NCBI RefSeq assembly: GCF_900605005.1
Contig: NZ_LR027558.1
Coordinates: forward strand, 1,771,333 to 1,835,332
Reading direction: 5' to 3'
From: Acidipropionibacterium timonense
Lineage (GTDB): Bacteria; Actinomycetota; Actinomycetes; Propionibacteriales; Propionibacteriaceae
Length of the DNA: 64,000 bases
A model generated the notes under the pieces. That model was not told the DNA's origin. It worked only from the letters and a program-made list of their open reading frames with translations, and did not search any database. Both the position numbers and the translations under genes were made by a program. Each line of letters starts with the position of its first letter. Within the stretch, counting starts at the first letter, position 1. This document shows positions 1 through 8,455 of this stretch, one piece after another.

Positions 1-265
1 CGCGCGAGGTCGTCGGGCGGGTGACCCCGGGCTCGGCCAACCTCGCTGCGGCCAAGGCGTTGAAGAGGCTCGACTTGCCCGATCCGGTCGCCCCCGCCAG
101 GGCGACCACCGTGTGCTCGCCGGACAAGGACAGCCGCGCATCGGCCCGCTCCACGACAGCGCGCGCGTCGACGACGACGTCCTCGTCGACCCGACCCTCC
201 GAGAGGTCGACGACCTCACCGAGGGATCGAACCCGCTCGGGCAGCGGCGCCCGGCCGCGGGCCAT
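1..265 (-). CDS. Dynamin-like/GTP-binding protein, second of a tandem pair (partial, runs off the window)
   Basis: Only the first ~88 residues are present; the gene runs toward position 1 on the minus strand and is cut by the window edge. The visible part contains a P-loop (GATGSGKSS followed by LFNAL) preceded by an acidic, helical N-terminus. This is the same layout as the upstream neighbour, so the pair probably forms two subunits of a dynamin-like or YfjP-type GTPase. The ATG overlaps the TGA of the upstream gene (TGATG), indicating translational coupling. Function beyond GTP binding cannot be read from the sequence. Confidence 0.8.
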   Translation of the reverse strand, partial: MARGRAPLPERVRSLGEVVDLSEGRVDEDVVVDARAVVERADARLSLSGEHTVVALAGATGSGKSSLFNALAAARLAEPGVTRPTTSR

Positions 266-2235
266 CACCGCTCCCCCCGTCCGTCGGGTTCGCTCGTCGG
301 GGAGACAGCGGGCTCGACGACCTCCGCGTCGAGCACCTCACCGACCTCGTCCGGTCCGGGACGCAGCGTCGCGCGCACGACCCGACCCGGGTCCTCACCC
401 CTGGTGGCGACCAGATCGTCGACGCTGAGCCCGTCGGTGGAGCTCCGTCCTCCCGCGGGGCCCTGCGACAGCGCTCCACGTCGGGGCGCCGCACCGTCGA
501 GCTCATCGACCTCCTCACGCACCCCGCCGGCCCGATGGGCCGTACCGCTGCGAGCCCGGTCGATCCGCTCCGCCCGGCCACGCAGGTCGTCGGCGAGCTT
601 CTCGTCGACGTGCAGCCCGGCGAGGACCTCCTCGAACCGCGCCAGTTCCTGGTCCATGAGGCCGGCCACCCGCACGTCGAGGGACTCCTTGGCCCGCTTG
701 GCCAGGGATCGGACCGCGTCGTCCCCGAAGATGGCCTCGAGCAGCCGTTGGGCGACGATGGCCGACCCGCCCGCGATGCCGGCCTCCGCCCCGGACAGCC
801 CACCGGTGTGCACGAAGACGACGACCATGAGGGCCACCGAGACGCCGTTGACGCCCAGCGCCATGAACCGAGCCCTCGCACGCTTGTCCATGCCCTCCCC
901 GGCGACGAGCTCCATGACGTCGCCCTGCCAGTCGCGGATGACCTTGGCGACATCAGCGGGGAAGGAGACGTCGACCCGGCCGAGCCTGGCCCCGGTGAGC
1001 TCGAGCACGGCCCGACCTGCCGGGGTCGCCTGCCACGCCGCCTCGGCGCGCTCGGCGGCGGCGTCGGCCTCGGAACGGATGAGCGCCTCGAGGCCCGACT
1101 CGACGGCGACGGTGACCTTCTCGGCCTCCGGAGGGGACCCCTTGAAGGCTCCGACGATCCGGTCACGCAACCACGAGATGCGGGCCTCCATGGCACGCAT
1201 GAACTCGCCGGTGCCGACGAACTCGTGCCAGCGCGCCAGCACCTCTCCGCGCAGCAGGGTGCCGTCGGCCGACTGGACCGACACCTGGCGGGTCGCCTCG
1301 GCGAAGCTGGCGGCGGCGTCGGACCTCAGGCTGGCCAGGGCCTCGACCTGGTCGTCGATCCCCCGGGCGACATAGGGCACCCGCTCACAGATCGACCCGA
1401 CCGCCCCGTCGAGGGTCTGCAGCACGACTCCGCGGCGTCGACCCTGGTCAGCGGCCAGATGGACCAGGTACGACCGCACCGGGGCGACCGCCTGGTCGGG
1501 CAACAGGCCCGACTCGTCTGTCGTCGTCTCAGGGACGGCGAAGAGGGGCGAGTCAGCCAGACCACGGTCGCTCATGAGGCGGCCGAGATGGGCCGGGACC
1601 TGGGCCATGGCAGCAGGTGGCACCCGGTCGCACACGACGGCGACGGCGGCGCGACGGTCGGCGGCCTCCCGCAGGAAGTCCCAGGGCACGGCGTCGGCAT
1701 AGCGTGCCGCCGAGGTGACGAAGAGCCACAGATCAGCGGCCTGGAGGAGCTGGGCGGCCAGCTCGCGGTTGGTACGCACCACCGAGTCGATGTCGGGGGC
1801 GTCGAGCAGGGCCAGGCCACGGGGAAGGGAGGGTTCGGGGACGAGCTGCACCGAGGCCGAGTCGGACGACGCGACGTGGGTGCGGGTGAGCCCGGGAAGG
1901 ATCCGGTCGTCGGTGAACCAGTGCGCGTCCTGCGGATGATGGACGAGGACCGGGGACACCGTCGTCGGTCGGATGACGCCCGGCCGGGAGACGACGCGTC
2001 GCAATAGGGAGTTGACGAGGGTTGACTTGCCGGCCCCCGTGGACCCTCCGACGACCGTGAGCAGCGGGGCGTCGATGGTCTCCAGACGCGGCAGGACGTA
2101 GTCGTCGAGCTGAGTGCGAATCCGCTCGGCGAGATCCTCACGCGTCCGGGAGTCGGGCAGGGTGACCGGCATGTGGACGTCGACGAGATCATCACGCAGT
2201 CCCGTCAGCTCGGCGAGGAGATCCTCGGTGCCCAT
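265..2235 (-). CDS. Dynamin-like GTPase, first of a tandem pair
   Basis: 656 residues. A short helical N-terminus is followed by a P-loop (GGSTGAGKSTLVNSLL, near residue 65) and the G3-like segment LLDAPDIDSV that follows a central insert, as in dynamin-family and YfjP/YeeP GTPases. A hydrophobic stretch near residues 450-480 (VNGVSVALMVVVFVHTG) could contact the membrane. The C-terminus is charged and low in complexity. The ATG at 2235 has AGGAAGGA upstream. The stop overlaps the start of a second GTPase gene, so the two are probably co-translated. In actinobacteria such pairs are proposed to act in membrane remodelling or stress; the role here is inferred only. Confidence 0.85.
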   Translation of the reverse strand: MGTEDLLAELTGLRDDLVDVHMPVTLPDSRTREDLAERIRTQLDDYVLPRLETIDAPLLTVVGGSTGAGKSTLVNSLLRRVVSRPGVIRPTTVSPVLVHHPQDAHWFTDDRILPGLTRTHVASSDSASVQLVPEPSLPRGLALLDAPDIDSVVRTNRELAAQLLQAADLWLFVTSAARYADAVPWDFLREAADRRAAVAVVCDRVPPAAMAQVPAHLGRLMSDRGLADSPLFAVPETTTDESGLLPDQAVAPVRSYLVHLAADQGRRRGVVLQTLDGAVGSICERVPYVARGIDDQVEALASLRSDAAASFAEATRQVSVQSADGTLLRGEVLARWHEFVGTGEFMRAMEARISWLRDRIVGAFKGSPPEAEKVTVAVESGLEALIRSEADAAAERAEAAWQATPAGRAVLELTGARLGRVDVSFPADVAKVIRDWQGDVMELVAGEGMDKRARARFMALGVNGVSVALMVVVFVHTGGLSGAEAGIAGGSAIVAQRLLEAIFGDDAVRSLAKRAKESLDVRVAGLMDQELARFEEVLAGLHVDEKLADDLRGRAERIDRARSGTAHRAGGVREEVDELDGAAPRRGALSQGPAGGRSSTDGLSVDDLVATRGEDPGRVVRATLRPGPDEVGEVLDAEVVEPAVSPTSEPDGRGER

Positions 2236-2387
2236 GGCTGGTCCTTCCTCCCGCGTCCCACACCCGGTCGTTGCGACAGGCTATCGAAACCGGTGCCGCA
2301 GGACCGGGATTCCACGTGCGGCGCACCCGGGGTCGCAGCCCGCACGAGCCTGCCGTGGCGCGGCATCGATCAGGGGCGCGGCGTCCA

Positions 2388-3740
2388 TCAGGGGCGCGGG
2401 GGCGCCCAGGAGGTCGCCACCGGCCCGGCCGGCACCGCCGCGACCGGAGCCGCCGGCACGACCTGACGCCGGGGCCACCAGGCCGGCAGGTGCGGACGCT
2501 GGAACCGGGCGCCGACCGGGTCGACGACGGCCACCGCGAAGAGGCCGTGGATCTCGTCGAGAAGCTCCTTCTCACGCGCCTCGGTGGCGTCGTCCAGGCC
2601 GCGGACGACGGCGTCACGCAGGTAGGCCAGCTCGGTCGTGCGACGTAGGAAGGTCATCGTCGCCCACCAGCGACGCGGCCCCCAGGAGGCCGCCAGCAGA
2701 CCGATCCACCACCGCACGCGCAGCTTCGAGACGACCAGCGGGAGGCGATCGGGCAGCCAGCCCATGACGACGTAGTCCTGGAGTCGGTCGCGGATCATCC
2801 GCCCCTCGGCGAACAACCGCGTGACGAGGAAAATCGCCAGCGACACGACGATCCCCACGGCACCCCACCACATGATCCGCAACTGCGCCATGGGAACCGT
2901 CGAGGACAGGCCGTTGAAGATCATGTGGCCGGTCGCCGCGCCGAGGAATCCGGTCACCGGCGCGAGGATGCGTACCGTGCGGCTGCGCGCCCGCAGGCCG
3001 ATGGCCAGCCCGATCGCCGTCATCGAGGTGAAGAGCGGGTGGCCGAAGGAGGTGTAGACCCCGCGCAGCAGGAACATCTGGTGAACGGCGGCCGTCGGGT
3101 CGCCGGCCTGGATCGTCACCCGCGCGTAGTTGTCGGCGCGGGCGTAGTAGATGATGTTCTCGACGAAGGCGAAGCCGATCGCCGTGAGCCCGGCCAGGCT
3201 CACCGTCTGCACCATCGAGGTGAGACGCCGCCCCAGGAACAGGGCCAGGAGGAACAGCACCGTGGCCTTCGTCGTCTCCTCGACGAAGGGCGCCGAGTAC
3301 ACCGCCGGCCCGGCACCCGAGGTGGGGTCGACGCCACCGGCGACCGACAGCATCGCCGCCATCCACGTGTTGACCTTGAGACTCAACCAGGACGCCACCG
3401 CCCCACCCCAGGCGAAGCAGGTGAACCACACGGCCATGTGCCGGGTGCGGAAACGGTCGAGGAGGATGAAGACCGCCGACCACACCGCAGCCGTCGGCCA
3501 GGCGTACCGCAGGGCCAGCTTGAACGAGGTCATGGTGATGCCGGGGACGATGCCCTTGCGCCCGTCCTGCTCGACCTCGACATCGCGGTGCATGAGGGAG
3601 TACGTGTCCCACAGGGAGGCGACCGTGACGAGGACCATGGCCAGGACGACCCAGGTCCACGGGCTGCGCAGCACCGCACGCCACCACGGGTGACGGACCG
3701 GCGTCGCCGGGGCGACCGGCAGGGTGCTGGGGCGAGGCAT
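2388..3740 (-). CDS. PrsW-family intramembrane metalloprotease
   Basis: 450 residues with about eight hydrophobic segments. The PrsW signature is visible: FVEETTKA (glutamate pair), FAFVENIIYY, GHPLFTSMTAIGLA and TGHMIFN supply the conserved Glu and His residues expected of a membrane metalloprotease. PrsW in Bacillus cleaves the anti-sigma factor RsiW; the target here is unknown. The reading frame stays open further upstream, but that extension would run through tRNA-Arg, so the ATG at 3740 is preferred. The C-terminus after the last membrane segment is a basic then Pro/Ala-rich cytoplasmic tail. It stands alone downstream of the tRNA. Confidence 0.85.
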   Translation of the reverse strand: MPRPSTLPVAPATPVRHPWWRAVLRSPWTWVVLAMVLVTVASLWDTYSLMHRDVEVEQDGRKGIVPGITMTSFKLALRYAWPTAAVWSAVFILLDRFRTRHMAVWFTCFAWGGAVASWLSLKVNTWMAAMLSVAGGVDPTSGAGPAVYSAPFVEETTKATVLFLLALFLGRRLTSMVQTVSLAGLTAIGFAFVENIIYYARADNYARVTIQAGDPTAAVHQMFLLRGVYTSFGHPLFTSMTAIGLAIGLRARSRTVRILAPVTGFLGAATGHMIFNGLSSTVPMAQLRIMWWGAVGIVVSLAIFLVTRLFAEGRMIRDRLQDYVVMGWLPDRLPLVVSKLRVRWWIGLLAASWGPRRWWATMTFLRRTTELAYLRDAVVRGLDDATEAREKELLDEIHGLFAVAVVDPVGARFQRPHLPAWWPRRQVVPAAPVAAVPAGPVATSWAPPRP

Positions 3741-3820
3741 GGGCCCCACCCTACAAGGCGCCCCGTCCGGATCCTGCCGCCTGCAGGAGGCGGACGGGTG
3801 TGTCCGGGCAGGATCAAGGG

Positions 3821-3893
3821 CGGCCCGGGTGGGAATCGAACCCACGCGCGACAGATTAGAAGGCTGCTGCTCTATCCGCTGAGCTACCGGGCC
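3821..3893 (-). tRNA. tRNA-Arg (anticodon TCT)
   Basis: Cloverleaf read on the minus strand: 7-bp acceptor GGCCCGG/CCGGGCC, T8-A9, D arm starting GCTC, anticodon loop CTTCTAA giving TCT (reads AGA), T arm GTGGG-TTCGATT-CCCAC, discriminator G. CCA is not encoded. It lies between the PrsW gene and a divergent MFS gene. Confidence 0.97.
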
Positions 3894-4029
3894 CGTCATC
3901 CATGCTATCGGTACCGTCCGACACCGATGACGACCCGGCGATCCTACCGGTGTCGACCGGGACCAACCGGCCCGGTCGATGCCGATCGGGCCCGACCGAC
4001 CCTCCGACGCCGACGTATCGTGTGGCGCG

Positions 4030-5235
4030 ATGGACACCACCTCGACCTCCCCGACCTCCCCTGGCACCCGCTGGGGACCGATCATCGTCTCGGCGTACCT
4101 GCCGACCCTGCTGTGTTCCATCGGCTACGGGGCCGTCATCCCGCTCATCCCCCTGTCGGCGATCCACCACGGGGCCAGCCCGGCCGTGGCAGCCCTCATC
4201 GCCTCCCTCGTCGGCATCGGCCAGATCCTCGGCGACGTCCCGGCCGGCTGGCTCGTCACACGGATCGGCGAGAAGTGGGCGCTCGTGGCCGCCATGGTCC
4301 TCGACGCCCTCGCCCTGGGGACCATGGGCATCGCACCGAACCTCGGCATCCTGGCCCTGGCGGTCCTCGTCGACGGCCTCACCGGCGCCGTCTACGGGCT
4401 GGCCCGACAGAACTTCCTCACCGTCGCCATCCCCTACCGGTGGCGTGCCCGGGCCCTGTCGACCCTCGGCGGCGTGTTCCGGGTCGGATGGTTCGTCGGA
4501 CCACTCATCGGGGCCTGGATCCTCAGCCATTCCTCGATGGGTTGGGCCTACACCTTCGCGTCGGCGTTCACCGTCGTCGCAGCGCTCGTGACGACGGTCA
4601 TGCCCGACCTGCCCGAGGACCCTGCGGTCGAGGCAGCCCTGGCCGACGCCCCCGTCTCGACCTGGAGCGTCGCCCGGGCCAACGCGAAGGTCCTCGGCAC
4701 GACCGGCGTCGGCGTCCTGGCCCTCATGATGGTGCGCTCGGCACGGCAGTCGCTGCTCCCCCTGTGGTGCCACGTCAACGGCATCTCACCGGCGACGACC
4801 GACCTCGTCTACGCGTGGTCGATGGCCGCCGACGTCATCCTCTTCCTGCCCGGAGGCTGGCTCATGGACAGGTTCGGTCGCTGGTGGGTCGCGGTGCCGT
4901 CGATCCTCGTCCAGGCCATCGCCCTGTGCCTGCTGCCACTCACCCACACCCTGACGACGATCGCCCTGGTCGCGCTCGTCATCGGCATCGGCAACGGTGC
5001 CAGCTCGGGGATCGTCATGACTCTCGGGTCGGACGCCTCCCCCGCCGTCGGACGCCCCCAGTTCCTCGCCTCGTGGCGTCTGCTGGCCGACTCGGGGTCG
5101 GCCCTCGGCCCGGTCGTCGTCACCCTCGTCACCGCCGTCGGACCCCTGGCCGCCGCGAGCCTCACCCTGGGAGGGCTGGGGTTGGCCGGCACGGGGTGGC
5201 TGGCCAGGTGGGTGCCGCGGGCGTCACGACGGTAG
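4030..5235 (+). CDS. MFS transporter, drug-exporter type
   Basis: 401 residues with twelve predicted hydrophobic segments in two halves. The loop between segments 2 and 3 reads GDVPAGWLVTRIGEKW, a variant of the MFS motif A (GxxaDrxGrr), and the equivalent position of the second half reads GGWLMDRFGRWW. The transported compound cannot be told; the closest general class is the 12-TM drug-efflux/DHA1 type. The start ATG at 4030 (MDTTSTSPTS) is preferred over the in-frame ATG at 3979 because the extra 17 residues are polar and precede the first membrane segment unusually far. Single gene, divergent from tRNA-Arg. Confidence 0.8.
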   Translation: MDTTSTSPTSPGTRWGPIIVSAYLPTLLCSIGYGAVIPLIPLSAIHHGASPAVAALIASLVGIGQILGDVPAGWLVTRIGEKWALVAAMVLDALALGTMGIAPNLGILALAVLVDGLTGAVYGLARQNFLTVAIPYRWRARALSTLGGVFRVGWFVGPLIGAWILSHSSMGWAYTFASAFTVVAALVTTVMPDLPEDPAVEAALADAPVSTWSVARANAKVLGTTGVGVLALMMVRSARQSLLPLWCHVNGISPATTDLVYAWSMAADVILFLPGGWLMDRFGRWWVAVPSILVQAIALCLLPLTHTLTTIALVALVIGIGNGASSGIVMTLGSDASPAVGRPQFLASWRLLADSGSALGPVVVTLVTAVGPLAAASLTLGGLGLAGTGWLARWVPRASRR

Positions 5236-5293
5236 CGGGTGTCCTCGGCGGCACGATGCCACCGACGACCGCGGGCGAACTAGGCTGAGGGCC

Positions 5294-5911
5294 GTGAATG
5301 ACATGCTGGTGTGGATCGACTGCGAGATGACCGGGCTCGACCTGGCCCACGACGGACTCATCGAGGTGGCTGCCCTGGTCACCGATGGGCAGCTCAACGT
5401 CCAGGGCGACGGGGTCGACGTCGTCATCAAGCCCGAGCCGCAGTGGCTCGAGCACATGAACGACTTCGTCCGCGGCATGCACACCCACTCCGGTCTCATC
5501 ACCGAGCTCGACTCGGGGCTGACGATGGCGCAGGCCCAGGAACAGGTCATGGACTACGTCACGACCTGGGTCAAGGAGCCGAGGACCGCCCCGCTGGCCG
5601 GCAACACGATCGGGACCGATCGGACCTTCCTGGCCAAGGACATGCCGCAGCTCGAGCAGTACGTCCACTACCGCAACGTCGACGTCTCCTCGATCAAGGA
5701 ACTGGCGCGACGCTGGTACCCCAAGGCCTTCTCGCACACCCCGGTCAAGCAGGGCAACCACCGGGCCCTGGCCGACATCCAGGAGTCCATCGAGGAACTC
5801 ATGTACTGGCGTGACGCCGTCATGGCGCCTCTTCCCGGGCCCGACTCCGCCACCTGCAAGGAGGTCGCGGCCAGGTACCAGGGAATTCTCACCGGCGCCG
5901 GCCGTGACTGA
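5294..5911 (+). CDS. orn: Oligoribonuclease
   Basis: 205 residues, the usual length. It degrades 2-5-nt RNA fragments, and linear cyclic-dinucleotide products, to mononucleotides. DEDDh exonuclease motifs are present: WIDCEMTGLD at the N-terminus (catalytic D and E), the central NTIGTDRTFL with its aspartate, and NHRALADIQES (H-x4-D) at the C-terminus. Translation probably starts at GTG 5294: TAGGCT at 5281-5286 is a good -10 box 7 nt upstream, so the mRNA is likely leaderless. The stop overlaps the start of the next gene by 8 nt, indicating coupling. Confidence 0.95.
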   Translation: MNDMLVWIDCEMTGLDLAHDGLIEVAALVTDGQLNVQGDGVDVVIKPEPQWLEHMNDFVRGMHTHSGLITELDSGLTMAQAQEQVMDYVTTWVKEPRTAPLAGNTIGTDRTFLAKDMPQLEQYVHYRNVDVSSIKELARRWYPKAFSHTPVKQGNHRALADIQESIEELMYWRDAVMAPLPGPDSATCKEVAARYQGILTGAGRD

Positions 5912-6476
5912 CGACCCTCCCGGCGCGCCCGGGGTCGTCGACTGGACGCCGTCGAGGACGCAGTGGACCTGGATCAACCTGGCAGGTCTCGCGTTGACCG
6001 CCCTCGGTCTGGTCGGGTATCTCGCCGCCTGGGCCGTCCCGCGGGGGGCCACCGGGGCGAGGTTCGGTCTCACGGCAGTGGTGGTGGCCCTCGTGGCAAC
6101 CGCAGTGCTCATGGTCGTCCACGAACTGGTCCACGGGCTGGCGCTCCTCACCCTGGGGCACCGACCGACGTTCGGGGTGGCACGGGTCGACCGCGTGGTC
6201 GTCGGACTGACGACGACGGCCACCGGCGCGCGGATGTCGAAGCCGGGCTTCTGCTGGGTCGCGCTGGCGCCGATGGTCCTCCTGTCCGCGCTGACCCTGT
6301 GGTGGGCCGCCGACGGGCCGATGGGTGGGGCCGCGGTCGTGCCGGGGGCGATCCATCTGGGAGGGTGCATCGGGGATCTGGCGCTGGTGGCCCGCGCCCT
6401 GCGGACCCCACCTGGCAGCCTCATCGAGGACCGCCAGACCGGCATCCGGATCCATCCGGCCGGCGGGGCACCGTGA
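5904..6476 (+). CDS. Zincin-like membrane metalloprotease candidate (DUF3267-like)
   Basis: 190 residues with four hydrophobic segments. The second one contains HELVH within VVHELVHGLALL, a zincin HExxH motif inside a membrane helix, the arrangement seen in DUF3267 putative peptidases. A later HLGGCIGDL segment could supply a third ligand, but this is not certain. The GTG at 5904 is chosen because it gives a compact protein and overlaps the orn stop, as expected for a coupled pair. Substrate unknown. It could also be a catalytically inert relative. Confidence 0.65.
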   Translation: MTDDPPGAPGVVDWTPSRTQWTWINLAGLALTALGLVGYLAAWAVPRGATGARFGLTAVVVALVATAVLMVVHELVHGLALLTLGHRPTFGVARVDRVVVGLTTTATGARMSKPGFCWVALAPMVLLSALTLWWAADGPMGGAAVVPGAIHLGGCIGDLALVARALRTPPGSLIEDRQTGIRIHPAGGAP

Positions 6477-6560
6477 TGGCGCGGGCCGTCCGAGGACGAT
6501 TTGCGGCAGCGGCGGTCGGGTCGGTACCCTTGACGGGTTGCCCGGCGCGCCGGGCGGCAT

Positions 6561-6634
6561 GGTGGCTGTAGCTCAGTCGGTAGAGCACCTGGTTGTGGTC
6601 CAGGTGGTCGCGGGTTCAAGTCCCGTCAGCCACC
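6561..6634 (+). tRNA. tRNA-His (anticodon GTG)
   Basis: Acceptor GTGGCTG/CAGCCAC, T8-A9, D arm GCTC, anticodon loop TTGTGGT giving GTG, T arm GCGGG-TTCAAGT-CCCGT. G at 6561 is the extra 5' G-1 characteristic of tRNA-His, opposite discriminator C at 6634. Confidence 0.97.
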
Positions 6635-6639
6635 CCGAA

Positions 6640-6669
6640 GGATGCCCCGGGACCTGTCCCGGGGCATCC
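6640..6669 (+). terminator. Hairpin terminator downstream of tRNA-His
   Basis: Perfect 14-bp inverted repeat (6640-6653 with 6656-6669) starting six bases after the tRNA, very GC-rich, with no T-run. Probably the transcription end or 3'-processing signal of tRNA-His. Confidence 0.7.
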
Positions 6670-6702
6670 TGCATTCTAGCCGAACTCGCGTGGGCAGACC
6701 TC

Positions 6703-6780
6703 GGGTGGATTCTCGACGTGGGACGAGCTCCGACGACCGATTCGCGTCCGAAATCCGGCTCCCACGTCGAGAATCCACCC
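6703..6780. repeat. Long perfect inverted repeat, 21-bp arms
   Basis: Arms 6703-6723 and 6760-6780 are exact reverse complements (21 bp) separated by 36 bp. It sits between tRNA-His and the 3' end of the convergent ABC-transporter operon. It may be a bidirectional terminator for that operon or a copy of a dispersed palindromic repeat. No second copy is visible in the window. Confidence 0.75.
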
Positions 6781-6824
6781 TCGATCCCCGACTCGAACGC
6801 ACCCGACGCCCGAGCGGCACGGTC

Positions 6825-7562
6825 TCAGCGGACCACCCGCGCCAGGAACTCGCGCGTCGCGGCCTCCTGCGGGTCGTCGATGACCTGGGCCGGAGGGCCC
6901 TGCTCGACGATGCGGCCGTGGTCGAGGAAGACGACCCGATCGGCCACCTGGCGGGCGAAACCGATCTCATGGGTGGCCATGAGCACCGTCGCCCCCGCCT
7001 GCTTGAGGTCCCTGACGAGGTCGAGCACCTCCCCCACGAGCACCGGGTCGAGGGCCGAGGTCACCTCGTCGAGCAGGAGCAGGTCGGGATCGGTGGCCAG
7101 GGCACGGACGATGGCGACCCGCTGCTGCTGACCGCCCGACAGCTGGTCCGGATACGTCGACGCCTTCGCCGCCAGGCCGATGCGCTCGAGCAGTTCCCGC
7201 CCCTTCGCCTCGGCCCGGTCCGTCGGGACGTGGTGCACCTTGCGGGCAGCCAGGGTGACGTTGTCGAGCACCGTCATGTGCGGGAAGAGGTTGTAGCTCT
7301 GGAAGACCACACCGATCCGTGCCCGGACCTTGTCCGCGTCGATGCTCGGGTCGGTGATGTCGGTGCCGCCGAGGAAGATCTGACCGTCGTCGACGCGCTC
7401 GAGGAGGTTGACCGTGCGCATGAGCGTCGACTTGCCCGAGCCCGACGCCCCCAGCAGGACGACGATCTCGTGAGCGGAGACGTCGAGGTCGAGTCGGCGC
7501 AGGACGACGTTGGGGCCGAACCTCTTGACGACCCCCTTGACCTGCAGGACGGGTGTGGTCAC
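6825..7562 (-). CDS. Amino-acid ABC transporter, ATP-binding protein
   Basis: 245 residues. Walker A GASGSGKST, Q-loop FQSYNLFPH, signature LSGGQQQR, Walker B LLLLDEVTSALDP and switch histidine in MATHEI are all intact. The sequence between Q-loop and signature is typical of the polar-amino-acid (GlnQ/HisP) class. The GTG at 7562 overlaps the stop of the permease gene. It is the last gene of a three-gene operon (binding protein, permease, ATPase) transcribed toward the 21-bp inverted repeat. Confidence 0.95.
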   Translation of the reverse strand: MTTPVLQVKGVVKRFGPNVVLRRLDLDVSAHEIVVLLGASGSGKSTLMRTVNLLERVDDGQIFLGGTDITDPSIDADKVRARIGVVFQSYNLFPHMTVLDNVTLAARKVHHVPTDRAEAKGRELLERIGLAAKASTYPDQLSGGQQQRVAIVRALATDPDLLLLDEVTSALDPVLVGEVLDLVRDLKQAGATVLMATHEIGFARQVADRVVFLDHGRIVEQGPPAQVIDDPQEAATREFLARVVR

Positions 7563-8455
7563 ACCGTGCCTCCGATCTGTTCGCGGCGCCGCAGCCGGGC
7601 GGTGTACCAGTCCGAGAGCCGGATGAACGGCCAGCTCAGGGCGATGAAGAGGATCCCGGCGACGACGTAGGAGGTGAAGTTGTACGACGTCGCCTGGGCG
7701 ATCTGGGCGGCCCGGATGGCGTCGACCGCCCCGAGCACCGAGATGAGCCCGACGTCCTTCTGCATGGAGATGAAGTCGTTCATGAGGGCGGGGGTGACCT
7801 TGCGCACCGCCTGCGGGATGACGACGTATCTCAGCGTCTGGTAGTGGGTCAGGCCCATCGATCTCGCGGCGAACCGCTGGGAGGGGTGCACCGCCTCGAG
7901 CCCGGCCCGCAGCACCTCGGCGACGTAGGACGCGTAGGTGAGGACGAGCGCGATCGTCCCCAGGACGGCGGCGTCGATCCGGGACGTCGGGTTGAGCGCC
8001 GGGATGCCGAACCCGATGAGGTAGAGGACGATGAGGAAGGGGATCCCCCGGAAGATGTCGGTGTACGCGGCCGCCAGGAATCGAACCGGGAAGAACACGG
8101 CACCGCGCAACGACCTGGCGGCCGCCAGGAGCACCGCGAGCACCGCCACCCCGATGACCGAGAAGAAGAGGATCCTCACGTTGAGCCACAGTCCGGCCAG
8201 CACCCCGGGGAAGGACGCGGCGAAGTAGTGCGGCGAGAAGAAGGTCTGCTGGGTGGTGCGCCAGCCCGGGGAGTTGACGAGGACCAGGCCGATGACGACG
8301 GCGAAGACGACCGTCGAGAGGATCGAGACGACGACCGAGCGGCCTGCCCGGGAGCGCCGGTAGCGGCGTCGCTCGAGTTCGATCTCGCTCACCGCGAGGT
8401 CGTCGTCACCCCCGGGACCACCGTCGGGACCGCCGAGCTGAGCACGGTCGCTCAC
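7559..8455 (-). CDS. Amino-acid ABC transporter, permease
   Basis: 298 residues. After a ~50-residue polar N-terminus there are several membrane segments and a HEAT-type/His-Glu permease domain with the EAA loop (GLEAVHPSQRFAARSMG) that docks on the ATPase. Only one permease gene is present, so the transporter probably uses a homodimer. The GTG at 8455 overlaps the stop of the binding-protein gene (GTGA) and the stop overlaps the ATPase start, so all three genes are translationally coupled. Confidence 0.92.
   Translation of the reverse strand: MSDRAQLGGPDGGPGGDDDLAVSEIELERRRYRRSRAGRSVVVSILSTVVFAVVIGLVLVNSPGWRTTQQTFFSPHYFAASFPGVLAGLWLNVRILFFSVIGVAVLAVLLAAARSLRGAVFFPVRFLAAAYTDIFRGIPFLIVLYLIGFGIPALNPTSRIDAAVLGTIALVLTYASYVAEVLRAGLEAVHPSQRFAARSMGLTHYQTLRYVVIPQAVRKVTPALMNDFISMQKDVGLISVLGAVDAIRAAQIAQATSYNFTSYVVAGILFIALSWPFIRLSDWYTARLRRREQIGGTV

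Noticed and set aside
3741..4121. N-terminal extension of the PrsW frame
   Set aside because: It runs through tRNA-Arg; the ATG at 3740 is the first sensible start.
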